Source: Synergistaceae bacterium UBA5560 (lineage in GTDB: Bacteria; Synergistota; Synergistia; Synergistales; Aminiphilaceae). From it: DNA of 12,528 bases. Of this stretch, positions 1 to 5,815 are shown piece after piece. The DNA is taken from positions 27,296 through 39,823 of the forward strand of contig DIMS01000086.1 of assembly GCA_002425685.1 (NCBI GenBank). Direction: 5' to 3'. The notes under the pieces are model-generated. The model searched no databases and had not been told where the DNA came from. It saw only the letters and a list, made by a program, of their open reading frames with translations. Numbering within the stretch: the stretch's first letter is position 1; each line of letters opens with the position of its first letter. The translations under genes and the position numbers were made by a program.

Positions 1-25
1 TCTTGCTTCGGATCTCCTCCTGCAT
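1..25 (-). CDS. 5' end of an unidentified leftward gene (partial)
   Basis: Reading the minus strand, AAAGGAG (36-42) is followed by two in-frame ATG codons, at 34 and 25. The first is only 1 nt from the Shine-Dalgarno core and the second 10 nt, so the second (MQEEIRSK...) is the better start; translation from 34 would add Met-Thr-Asp. Only eight codons are inside the window, so no function can be assigned. It lies downstream of the Nif3-like gene on the same strand, about 220 nt beyond its stop codon. That this is a gene start is inferred from the ribosome-binding site alone. Confidence 0.4.
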
Positions 26-245
26 GTCGGTCATACTCCTTTCCTTCCGCGCTGCGTCCTCTCCGCGAAGCGTCCCTTCGCCGCCCTCCGAAGCGGCGGT
101 GCCGGGATGTCCGCGAAGCCCTCGCCGTCTTTCCGGCGTCTCTCTTCCGCTCCGCCTCCGACGTGTCGCACGCTCTTCCTCTCACCCCCCGACACCGTTC
201 CCTCGCAGAGGGGCATTCCGCCCACCCCCGCCTGCCGCCAACACG
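26..245. other. Intergenic stretch, no gene recognised
   Basis: About 220 nt between the Nif3-like stop codon and the gene start at the left edge. The minus strand is purine-rich. Short GC hairpins can be drawn (CGCCGC 79-84 with GCGGCG 93-98; CGCCG 123-127 with CGGCG 134-138), but none is followed by a T-run, so no intrinsic terminator is claimed. I see no convincing -10/-35 pair. Open frames crossing it have no recognisable protein features and look like products of high GC. Confidence 0.4.
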
Positions 246-1274
246 TCAGCGCCCCGGCGCGGCGTTCCGTCTTTCCAGATGCTCCCGGGCCATGCGCTCT
301 CCGTAGCGCCGCATTTCCTCCGAGCCGAACCCGGACACGGGAATGCTGGTGGTCCGCTCCCGGAAGATGCGGATGTCCAGGTCGGGGAGCAGATCCTGCA
401 GCGCCACCGCCAGGGGAAGTCCGTTTTCGTAGATCTCCATGGCGTGGGTGTTGCCGCACACCACGTTCAGTCCCAGCTCCCTCGCCGCGACAAGCAGGGG
501 ACTTCCGGGAAGAATCCGGCTGATGGAGGCGATCACCGTGTTGACCTCGGGATGCTCCTCCCGGGCCTTCCGGAGGTTTTCCGGCGAAAATCCCGTGTGG
601 GGGAAAATATGGAGCACTTTCCCGAGGGGCGTCTCGGGAGTTCCGAGAAGAATCTGCCCTTTCGCGCAGGAACAGACGTCCCCCATGTCGTCGCAGTGCC
701 GGAGGGTTCGTTCGTAGTCGGCGAGCTCGCAGTAGAGATTCACCCCCATGAGATGGTCCAGGCGCTGCACCACGTCGCCGAGAGTCCGTACCTCCGGCAG
801 CGGATCCCCCACGAAAAGCACATTGCCCGGCACGCCGCCGTAGGCGATCTCCACCCGGAAGGGGCGATGCCCGTGGAGCCAGGGAATCCCCGGATGCAGC
901 CCGTGAAAGGCCTCGTGCACCTCGATGAGGGAAAGGCCGTAGAGGTCGAAATAGTTCCGGATGGTCACGCCCCCCGCGTTGGCGCCGTCCGCGACGGGAT
1001 GGTGCGCCACGAGACAGTCCGCGTTCGTGGCGGCAGCCAGCTCGATGGCGTTCTCCGTGAGCGTCATGAGCACCGCCACCCTTCGCACCGGCCGGTCCGG
1101 GCTTCCCCAGATCAGACCGGGCAACTCCGTCACCGCCTTGCCTGGAATGTCCGACGTCTTGGTCACCACGAAATGGTTGTTTCCGGACAGGTCCTCCGCA
1201 CCGCGCACGAGACGGCCCCCCGTGATGACCTGAAGCGCGTCGAGGACATCCCGCACGACTCTGCACCGCTCCAC
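246..1274 (-). CDS. Nif3/DUF34-like dinuclear-metal protein
   Basis: A 342-residue cytoplasmic protein resembling the Nif3/YbgI (DUF34) family, which binds two metal ions; the family's reaction is not firmly established, although relatives are often labelled GTP cyclohydrolase 1 type 2. Visible support is an AHHPV motif (His91, His92) early in the protein, a VHEAFHG segment (His120, His124), and a late CGNTHAMEIYE segment (His277, Glu280/Glu283), the expected order for two-half metal coordination. The classical late motif is usually H-x3-E; here the spacing differs, so this is a divergent member. The start is GTG at 1274, chosen because GAGGAGG lies 9 nt upstream. An intrinsic terminator sits just upstream, between this gene and the MpsC-like gene on the same strand, so its transcription must involve read-through or a promoter I cannot see. 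The family call is fairly sure; the substrate is unknown. Confidence 0.8.
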   Translation of the reverse strand: MERCRVVRDVLDALQVITGGRLVRGAEDLSGNNHFVVTKTSDIPGKAVTELPGLIWGSPDRPVRRVAVLMTLTENAIELAAATNADCLVAHHPVADGANAGGVTIRNYFDLYGLSLIEVHEAFHGLHPGIPWLHGHRPFRVEIAYGGVPGNVLFVGDPLPEVRTLGDVVQRLDHLMGVNLYCELADYERTLRHCDDMGDVCSCAKGQILLGTPETPLGKVLHIFPHTGFSPENLRKAREEHPEVNTVIASISRILPGSPLLVAARELGLNVVCGNTHAMEIYENGLPLAVALQDLLPDLDIRIFRERTTSIPVSGFGSEEMRRYGERMAREHLERRNAAPGR

Positions 1275-1283
1275 AATGAAACA

Positions 1284-1290
1284 CCTCCTC
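1284..1290 (-). promoter_or_regulatory. Ribosome-binding site that fixes a GTG start
   Basis: On the minus strand GAGGAGG ends 9 nt before the GTG at 1274. No ATG in the same frame is similarly placed, so this site decides the start of the Nif3-like protein. Confidence 0.7.
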
Positions 1291-1302
1291 GATTTCGGCA
1301 GA

Positions 1303-1365
1303 CAAAAAAAGACCGCAGGACCGCTGCCGGAAGGGATTCCCCCCCGGCGGCGGGCCAGCGGTCTT
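1303..1365 (-). terminator. Strong intrinsic terminator after the MpsC-like gene
   Basis: On the minus strand an outer 8-bp stem (AAGACCGC, 1358-1365, with GCGGTCTT, 1309-1316) encloses an inner 10-bp stem (1344-1353 with 1321-1330, one G-U pair). It is followed at once by a run of seven T (1303-1309). It begins about 40 nt past the MpsC-like stop codon and ends 13 nt before the Shine-Dalgarno of the Nif3-like gene, so it could also act as an attenuator for that gene. Confidence 0.85.
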
Positions 1366-1405
1366 CAGGCTATCCTCAGTCGGATCTCCCTCTGCCTGCT
1401 GTCCC

Positions 1406-1765
1406 TTACAACGACACGATCACATCCAGAACGGGCTCCGCAAAGACGATGAGCATGCACGCCAGTTCGAGATCCGGATCGTAGTCCTTCAGAACGGCGG
1501 TGACGCGGATCTTGAGATCCTTTTCCACGGCGGAACGGATACGGCTCTTGTACTCGTCGAGCAGCGCGTTGTCGATGAGCTTCGTCGCCCCACGATCCTT
1601 GGCGGAGAGCGTGGCCAGCGCTTTCACCCTCTGGTTGTTCGCCAGCACAAGCACCTTGTCGTCGATGACATGGACCTTCTGCCACCGAAGCCCCAGGCCG
1701 AACATCTCCTGGTTCACCGCATTGTTGATGCGCATGATCTCCTGTTTGAACTCACCGGGCTGCAT
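1406..1765 (-). CDS. Small MpsC/DUF2294-family protein
   Basis: A 119-residue soluble protein that resembles the DUF2294 family, now often named MpsC after a component of a sodium-dependent membrane-potential system in staphylococci. The biochemical role of stand-alone copies is not known. It has the expected single-domain size, an N-terminal helix with a Phe-Lys-Gln-Glu-Ile pattern, a central VHVIDDKVLVLA strand pair and a C-terminal VLKDYDPDLE segment followed by a hydrophobic strand. The ATG at 1765 is chosen because AGGGGG lies 6 nt upstream; an in-frame GTG at 1816 would add 17 residues but has no comparable site. A good sigma-70 type promoter lies at 1838-1866 and a strong terminator follows, so it can be a monocistronic unit. 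It may share control with the FAD oxidoreductase gene through a common 17-bp sequence downstream of the promoter. Confidence 0.75.
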   Translation of the reverse strand: MQPGEFKQEIMRINNAVNQEMFGLGLRWQKVHVIDDKVLVLANNQRVKALATLSAKDRGATKLIDNALLDEYKSRIRSAVEKDLKIRVTAVLKDYDPDLELACMLIVFAEPVLDVIVSL

Positions 1766-1813
1766 GCGATGCCCCCTGCCACTCCTCAAAAAGAGTCGTG
1801 CAAACCACAACGA

Positions 1814-1830
1814 CACTCATCAATGATGAT
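1814..1830 (-). promoter_or_regulatory. Candidate operator, copy 1
   Basis: The minus strand reads ATCATCATTGATGAGTG, matching 15 of 17 bases of the sequence at 2878-2894. It contains the small inverted repeat CATCA-T-TGATG. It starts 30 nt after the TTGACA of the promoter at 1838-1866, i.e. at about the start of the predicted transcript. The likely ligand is the FCD regulator encoded next door; this is inference from position and repetition. Confidence 0.45.
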
Positions 1831-1837
1831 GATATTC

Positions 1838-1866
1838 ACTTTACGAAAGAGCTTCTTCTTTGTCAA
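1838..1866 (-). promoter_or_regulatory. Sigma-70 type promoter of the MpsC-like gene
   Basis: On the minus strand there is a perfect TTGACA (1861-1866), a 17-nt spacer, and TAAAGT (1838-1843, four of six consensus positions). The region is AT-rich against a GC-rich background. The -35 box overlaps the TGA stop of the upstream regulator gene, so the MpsC-like gene can be expressed independently of it. The untranslated leader would be about 65 nt. Confidence 0.65.
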
Positions 1867-2819
1867 GAGTGCGAACCGGTCGAATTTTCTCGGGCATCAT
1901 TCCCGGCGTGGCCCTCGTCCTCCGAAAAGCCACTTCGGTCATCGTCGTCTCTTTCCGCCGCCAGGGCCTCCACCTCGCCGATGATGTAGCCGAGGTGGCG
2001 CAGCAGCGCCTTCTCCGCCTCATCCGGGTCGCGGCGGGCAATGGCCTCGGAGATGGCCCGATGGCCGTTCTCCGGGGGCAATGCACCCCGCCGTTTCCGA
2101 AAGGACATGGTCATGGCGAGGAGATCCCTGTCTCGGAAAATCAGATCCAGCGCCGCAGCGAGCACGCGATTTCCTCCGGCCCGCGCGATAGCCTGGTGGA
2201 ATTTCCGGTCCACCACCGCCACATGTTCTCTCGACACGTGCTGCGACGTGTCGAGGATGGCCGCGAAGGTGGCGATCTCCTCCATCTCCTGCTCCTTCGC
2301 CCGCTCCGCCGCGAGGCGGCAGGTCTCCCGCTCGATGGCACGCCTCGCCACGAGCACCTCGATGATCTTCTCCGGCGCATCGCAGGCGAGCTCGTCCAGA
2401 AAGCGCCTCGCCGCCACCTCGCGCCCCTCCCGCTGCTGACGCTCCTGCACCAGGAGCCTCCCACGCTCGGAAAGAACGCGCCCCTTGTTGCTCTCCTGCT
2501 CCAGAAATCCCTCTCCCTCCAGTTCGGCCAGAAGACGCCCCGCCGAGGCGGGACTCATGGAGACCCCCTCTGCGGCAAGGCGCTCCGCGAAAGCCGCCGC
2601 GCCGATGGGACGTCGGTACGCGGCGACCACGGAAAGGCCGAGTTCCCGGAGAGAATTTCTTTCCAGACCTCTCACAACCCTCTCCTCCTCTCCCGGGAAG
2701 GCTTCCTCCGGCCCCGGCGTCGACGACGCCTCCGGCCCGGAGCCTTTCCCCACAGGTATGCCCGCAGGAAAAGGAGAACACGTTTTTTCGGACAGTTTTC
2801 GCGGTTCGTCACAATTCAT
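1863..2819 (-). CDS. Winged-helix/FCD transcriptional regulator
   Basis: A 318-residue one-component DNA-binding regulator. Residues 1-45 are Pro/Gly/Glu-rich and probably disordered. Residues about 55-125 form a winged helix with the pattern RPIGAAAFAERL, SPASAGRLLAELE and GRVLSERG, which recalls the ribonuclease R/NrpR-type winged helix more than a classical GntR head. Residues about 150-290 are an all-helical FCD domain. Asp204 and His208 (DRKFH), His253 (GHRAI) and His275 (RHLG) match the metal-ligand pattern of FCD domains, which sense small carboxylates or other metabolites. The start is ATG at 2819, with GAGGG 5 nt upstream; a GTG at 2831 is too close to AGGAG. The C-terminal 28 residues are acidic and low-complexity. 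It is divergent from the FAD oxidoreductase gene, and 15/17-matching motifs lie on both sides of it, so local autoregulation and control of both neighbours is plausible. The FCD call is secure; the inducer is unknown. Confidence 0.85.
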   Translation of the reverse strand: MNCDEPRKLSEKTCSPFPAGIPVGKGSGPEASSTPGPEEAFPGEEERVVRGLERNSLRELGLSVVAAYRRPIGAAAFAERLAAEGVSMSPASAGRLLAELEGEGFLEQESNKGRVLSERGRLLVQERQQREGREVAARRFLDELACDAPEKIIEVLVARRAIERETCRLAAERAKEQEMEEIATFAAILDTSQHVSREHVAVVDRKFHQAIARAGGNRVLAAALDLIFRDRDLLAMTMSFRKRRGALPPENGHRAISEAIARRDPDEAEKALLRHLGYIIGEVEALAAERDDDDRSGFSEDEGHAGNDARENSTGSHS

Positions 2820-2840
2820 TGTATCCCTCACTCCTCAAAC

Positions 2841-2869
2841 TTGACAAGATTTGCGTTTTATACGAAGAT
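2841..2869 (+). promoter_or_regulatory. Candidate promoter of the FAD oxidoreductase gene
   Basis: A perfect TTGACA (2841-2846) is followed, after 17 nt, by GAAGAT (2864-2869), a weak -10 box that matches three of six positions. The surroundings are AT-rich. A weak -10 next to a perfect -35 would be consistent with a regulated promoter. The -35 box lies within the short inverted repeat CTTG-A-CAAG (2840-2848). The leader before the ATG at 3010 would be about 130 nt. Confidence 0.4.
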
Positions 2870-2884
2870 CTACACAAATCAAAA
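2857..2884 (-). promoter_or_regulatory. Candidate promoter of the FCD regulator gene
   Basis: The minus strand has TATAAA (2857-2862), a good -10 box, about 38 nt before the ATG at 2819. The -35 side is poor (TTTTGA at 16 nt, or TTGATT at 14 nt). This -35 region lies inside the 17-bp motif at 2878-2894, so occupancy of the motif would be expected to affect this promoter. Confidence 0.35.
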
Positions 2885-2894
2885 TTGATGAGTG
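2878..2894 (+). promoter_or_regulatory. Candidate operator, copy 2
   Basis: ATCAAAATTGATGAGTG, 15/17 identical to copy 1 at 1814-1830. It contains the perfect inverted repeat ATCAA-AA-TTGAT (2878-2889). It starts 31 nt after TTGACA, versus 30 nt for copy 1, and overlaps the -35 zone of the divergent regulator promoter. This is a plausible binding site for the adjacent FCD protein; binding itself is not shown. Confidence 0.5.
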
Positions 2895-3009
2895 AGTTCC
2901 TCGCCAACGCCGCCCGAAAAGACGAATCGGTACGGCAGCGTCCGCAGCCCCAAACGACCCGGCCGACGCGGGAGGGACACAACACTCCACGAAAGGGGAT
3001 TCGCACACC

Positions 3010-4347
3010 ATGAAAACACGTCGCATCGTCGTCGTCGGTGGAGGCTGGGGCGGCTGTGCCGCCGCCTTCGCCGCGGCGAGAGCGGGAGCGGAGGTAACCC
3101 TCTGCGAGCGCACGGACATGCTTCTCGGAACGGGTCTGGTGGGGGGGATCTTCCGCAACAACGGACGCTTCACCGCCGCGGAGGAGATGACCGCCCTGGG
3201 GAGCGATGTCTTCCTCCTCATGGACGCCTGCGCACGCCATACGAACGTGGCGTTCCCCGGACACGCCCACGCGAGCCTCTACGACGTGTACCGCATGGAA
3301 CCGGAGATCCGGAGAGCGCTGGAGAAGGCCGGCGTGAACGTGCGCTGCCGCGCCTCCGTGTCGGACATCCGCATGGAGGAAGCGTCCGGCGAAACCACCG
3401 GAGACGGGAGCGCCGCCCCCCGGAAACATATCGCCGCCGTGCGTCTACGGAGCGGCGAATCCATCGAAGGGGATGCCTTCGTGGACGCCACGGGGACCTC
3501 CGCCACACCCGCCAACTGCAACCGCTACGGCAGCGGCTGCGCCATGTGCATCCTGCGGTGCCACACCTTCCTCCCTCGGGTGAGCCTCACCACCAAGGCC
3601 GGCGTGGAGGAGTGGGACGGTTGCCGGGAAGACGGCACACCCGGCGCGATGAGCGGCTCCTGCAAACTCATGAAGGATTCCCTCGCTCCGGAGATTCGGA
3701 AAGCGCTGGAGGAACGGGGCGTCTGCATCGTTCCCATCCCCGTCTCGCCGGGCACAGGCGAGAAGAAGCTCTCCCTCAAGGCCTGCCAGCAGTACGCACT
3801 GAAGGAATTCGCGGAGAACGTGGTCCTGCTCGACACGGGTCCCGCCAAGCTCATGAGCCCCTACTATCCCCTTGACCTGCTCCGGACAGTCCCAGGGTTC
3901 GAAAACGCCCGTTTCGAGGACCCCATCGCGGGCGGACAGGGCAACTCCATGCGCTACTTCGGCTTCGCCCGCTGCACCGTCGCCATGCAGGCCCGGGGAC
4001 AGGTGGACAATCTCTTCTGCGCGGGGGAGCGCGGGGGCGCCATGGTAGGACACACCGAGGCAGTGGTGACGGGAGAACTGGCGGGACACAACAGCGTCCG
4101 CAGAGCCCTGAACATGCCGCTCCTCACGTTTCCCACCTCCCTCGCCGTAGGGGACTACATCGAATCCGTAACGGCCATGATGGAGACCGAGGAGGGCCGG
4201 CGGACGAAATTCACCTTCTCCGGCTCGGCCTACTTCGAGCGCATGCGGCGCCTGGGTCTGTACGGCACGGACCCGGAGGAGATCCGGCGCCGGGTGGCAT
4301 CTTCCTCGCTCGCGGGAGTGCTGGCGAAACCCCTGCTGCCGCGCTAG
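3010..4347 (+). CDS. FAD-dependent oxidoreductase with Cys cluster
   Basis: A 445-residue soluble flavoprotein of the GidA/TrmFO-like FAD oxidoreductase superfamily. The N-terminal dinucleotide-binding fold has GGGWGG (10-15) and the ribose-binding Glu33 at the end of the second strand (LCERT). DATG occurs at 159-162. The C-terminal NLFCAGERGG (334-343) followed by GHTEAVVTGELAGHNSVRR is the usual late FAD-binding segment. Cys170, Cys177, Cys180 and Cys184 form a tight C-x6-C-x2-C-x3-C group immediately after DATG, which suggests a redox-active or metal/Fe-S site. The substrate cannot be read from sequence; it is not TrmFO itself by overall pattern. The start ATG has AAAGGGG 11 nt upstream. 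It is divergent from the FCD regulator and appears to be its own unit, closed by a hairpin at 4385-4417. The motif-bearing promoter suggests control by that regulator. Confidence 0.8.
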   Translation: MKTRRIVVVGGGWGGCAAAFAAARAGAEVTLCERTDMLLGTGLVGGIFRNNGRFTAAEEMTALGSDVFLLMDACARHTNVAFPGHAHASLYDVYRMEPEIRRALEKAGVNVRCRASVSDIRMEEASGETTGDGSAAPRKHIAAVRLRSGESIEGDAFVDATGTSATPANCNRYGSGCAMCILRCHTFLPRVSLTTKAGVEEWDGCREDGTPGAMSGSCKLMKDSLAPEIRKALEERGVCIVPIPVSPGTGEKKLSLKACQQYALKEFAENVVLLDTGPAKLMSPYYPLDLLRTVPGFENARFEDPIAGGQGNSMRYFGFARCTVAMQARGQVDNLFCAGERGGAMVGHTEAVVTGELAGHNSVRRALNMPLLTFPTSLAVGDYIESVTAMMETEEGRRTKFTFSGSAYFERMRRLGLYGTDPEEIRRRVASSSLAGVLAKPLLPR

Positions 4348-4384
4348 GCGCATTTCGGCGGTCCCGTCGGGGATCATCTCCGGA

Positions 4385-4417
4385 AAAACCGCCGGGGAAA
4401 AAACCGGAGGCGGTTTT
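4385..4417 (+). terminator. Hairpin terminator after the FAD oxidoreductase gene
   Basis: A perfect 9-bp stem, AAAACCGCC (4385-4393) with GGCGGTTTT (4409-4417), around an A-rich 15-nt loop, starting 37 nt past the stop codon. The T-run is only four bases and is part of the stem, so termination may be incomplete and the downstream operon could receive read-through. Confidence 0.55.
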
Positions 4418-4448
4418 CAGAGTGCACAAAAAAAAGCCCCTTTGGCGC

Positions 4449-4454
4449 TATGAT
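4449..4454 (+). promoter_or_regulatory. Possible -10 box before the corrinoid operon
   Basis: TATGAT matches the -10 consensus at five of six positions and lies about 120 nt upstream of the GTPase start, between the hairpin of the previous gene and the structured leader. I find no convincing -35 box at 16-18 nt; the upstream side is an A8 run (4428-4435). It is offered only as the best local candidate. Confidence 0.25.
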
Positions 4455-4474
4455 GGTGTTCGGAAACGCCGTTT

Positions 4475-4559
4475 CGGGAACGCGGTCCGGAGACACCGCC
4501 GCGTTCCCGTCGTCCCGCCGCGCAGGATCGGCCCGGCGGAAACCGCACGGAACATGCGG
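4475..4559 (+). promoter_or_regulatory. Structured 5' leader with three hairpins
   Basis: Three stems follow one another just before the first gene of the operon: a perfect 11-bp stem (CGGGAACGCGG 4475-4485 with CCGCGTTCCCG 4499-4509, 13-nt loop), a 6-bp stem (4515-4520 with 4534-4539), and a 5-bp stem (CCGCA 4543-4547 with TGCGG 4555-4559). The last stem covers the first two G of the Shine-Dalgarno GGGAGG (4558-4563). It is not a cobalamin riboswitch that I can recognise. It could be a translational control element, or simply chance pairing in GC-rich DNA. Confidence 0.35.
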
Positions 4560-4570
4560 GAGGAATGGCC

Positions 4571-5815
4571 ATGTCCGCACCATGCAGCGTTGTTCTCCTC
4601 ACGGGATTTCTCGGCAGCGGCAAAACCACGGTGCTGCGACGTCTCCTCGAGACCCTCCCCGGAGAAACCGAAAGGGGGGGGCCTCTGCGCTGCGGCGTGC
4701 TCATCAACGAATTCGGCAAGGTGAGCATCGACGGCCCTCTGCTCCGGGAAGGAAATGCGCAGGTCCCCCTCTGGGAGATCAACCGGGGGTCCATCTTCTG
4801 CTACTGCGCCAAGGGAGATTTCTTGCGCACGCTGCTCACGGACGTGCGGCACAGCGCACCGGCCCTTCTCCTGGTCGAGGCCAGTGGTGTCGCGGACCCC
4901 ACCGACCTGGAGCGGGACTTCGCCCGGCCGCTCCTCTCCCCTCTCTACCGGCTTGTACGGAACATCTGCGTCGTGGACGCCCCGCGCTTCGAGGAGACGC
5001 TGGACCTGTTCTCCCTGGTGGGCAAGCAGGTCCTGGCCGCACATCTTCTGCTGGTCAACAAGTGCGACCTCCTCGCTCCGAACGAACGGGAGCGCCTGGG
5101 GCGACTCCTTCGGGAACTCAATCCCACGGCGGCGCTGTGCTTCACCAGCTTCGCCGCGGTGACGCCCGGCTGCCACCGCGTTTCCTGGAACGACATCTTC
5201 CCCTCCTCCGGCGACGCTCCGCGCGCCACCGGAGCGAGCCTGCTCTGCCGGGGCGAGCCGGAAAACGGCGGAGATGGCGACGACACGCTGCCTCCCCTCC
5301 CCTCGGAGGAGGAACTCGAAAGCCTTCTCGACCGCATTCTCCAGGACCCGGAGGGCTCCCTCGGCCCCTCGGAACTCTTCTCTCAAACCGTGTACTGGAA
5401 AAGCGACGGTAGCGACAACAGCGGCGACAACGACGCCGCCGAACCGAAGGGAGCTCTCCGCTCCGGGAAGAACCTCTTCGAAAAAGAGCACTCCGGAAGC
5501 GACGCGCCGGACGCAGAACAGAAAACGCCGCTCCCCGAGGGACCCGGAAAACTCCCGCGACGTTTTGAGAGGCTTCTCCGGGCCCTGCCCGCCGACTTGG
5601 TGCGGGGAAAGGGGTTCCTCCGGGACCCGGCAGGGCACTTTCTCCACTACGATCAGACCGGAAGCTCCTGGAGCGTGAAACCCTACGACGGCCCCCTCCC
5701 TCCGGAACTGGGGGAGCGAAACTGCGCCGTCTTCATCCGCCGCCGGAGGGACCATCGGGAAATTCCCCGGCTCTTCGCCGACGTCGGCCTGGTGGTGACG
5801 GATCATGCACTCTGA
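4571..5815 (+). CDS. COG0523/CobW-type metal-handling GTPase
   Basis: A 414-residue soluble G3E-class P-loop GTPase. Relatives deliver or insert metals (cobalt into corrinoids, zinc, nickel) or act as metallochaperones. Visible motifs are the P-loop GFLGSGKT (12-19), NEFGKVSID (46-54), EASGVADP (103-110) and the guanine-specificity NKCDL (163-167). The usual C-x-C-C metal motif is replaced by Cys77-Tyr-Cys79 in GSIFCYCA. A CobW C-terminal domain follows from about residue 265, but a roughly 50-residue Ser/Asp/Gly-rich insert (278-326) interrupts it. The start at 4571 is preferred because GGGAGG is 7 nt upstream; the ATG at 4565 is too close. It is the first gene of the operon, and its stop overlaps the start of the RACo-like gene by 11 nt. 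A G8 run at 4674-4681 lies in the coding region. The context suggests metal supply or quality control for a corrinoid pathway; this is inference. Confidence 0.85.
   Translation: MSAPCSVVLLTGFLGSGKTTVLRRLLETLPGETERGGPLRCGVLINEFGKVSIDGPLLREGNAQVPLWEINRGSIFCYCAKGDFLRTLLTDVRHSAPALLLVEASGVADPTDLERDFARPLLSPLYRLVRNICVVDAPRFEETLDLFSLVGKQVLAAHLLLVNKCDLLAPNERERLGRLLRELNPTAALCFTSFAAVTPGCHRVSWNDIFPSSGDAPRATGASLLCRGEPENGGDGDDTLPPLPSEEELESLLDRILQDPEGSLGPSELFSQTVYWKSDGSDNSGDNDAAEPKGALRSGKNLFEKEHSGSDAPDAEQKTPLPEGPGKLPRRFERLLRALPADLVRGKGFLRDPAGHFLHYDQTGSSWSVKPYDGPLPPELGERNCAVFIRRRRDHREIPRLFADVGLVVTDHAL

Noticed and set aside
2888..3013. Small plus-strand frame starting MSEFLANAARK, ending over the ATG of the FAD gene
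   Set aside because: No Shine-Dalgarno precedes its ATG, the sequence becomes Arg/Pro-rich, and its ATG belongs to the 17-bp element. A leader peptide cannot be excluded but is not supported.
4428..4450. Minus-strand hairpin followed by eight T, resembling a terminator
   Set aside because: The stem (AGCGCC with GGGGCT) has a mismatch, and there is no minus-strand gene to its right for it to terminate.
4443..4459. Sigma-54 type -24/-12 promoter (TTGGCGC...)
   Set aside because: The -24 GG is followed at the required spacing by GT rather than GC, and no activator gene is nearby.
4348..4570. Cobalamin riboswitch upstream of the corrinoid-type operon
   Set aside because: I looked for a B12-box-like GCCACTG and the typical multi-stem core and saw neither; the three hairpins present do not match a riboswitch I recognise.
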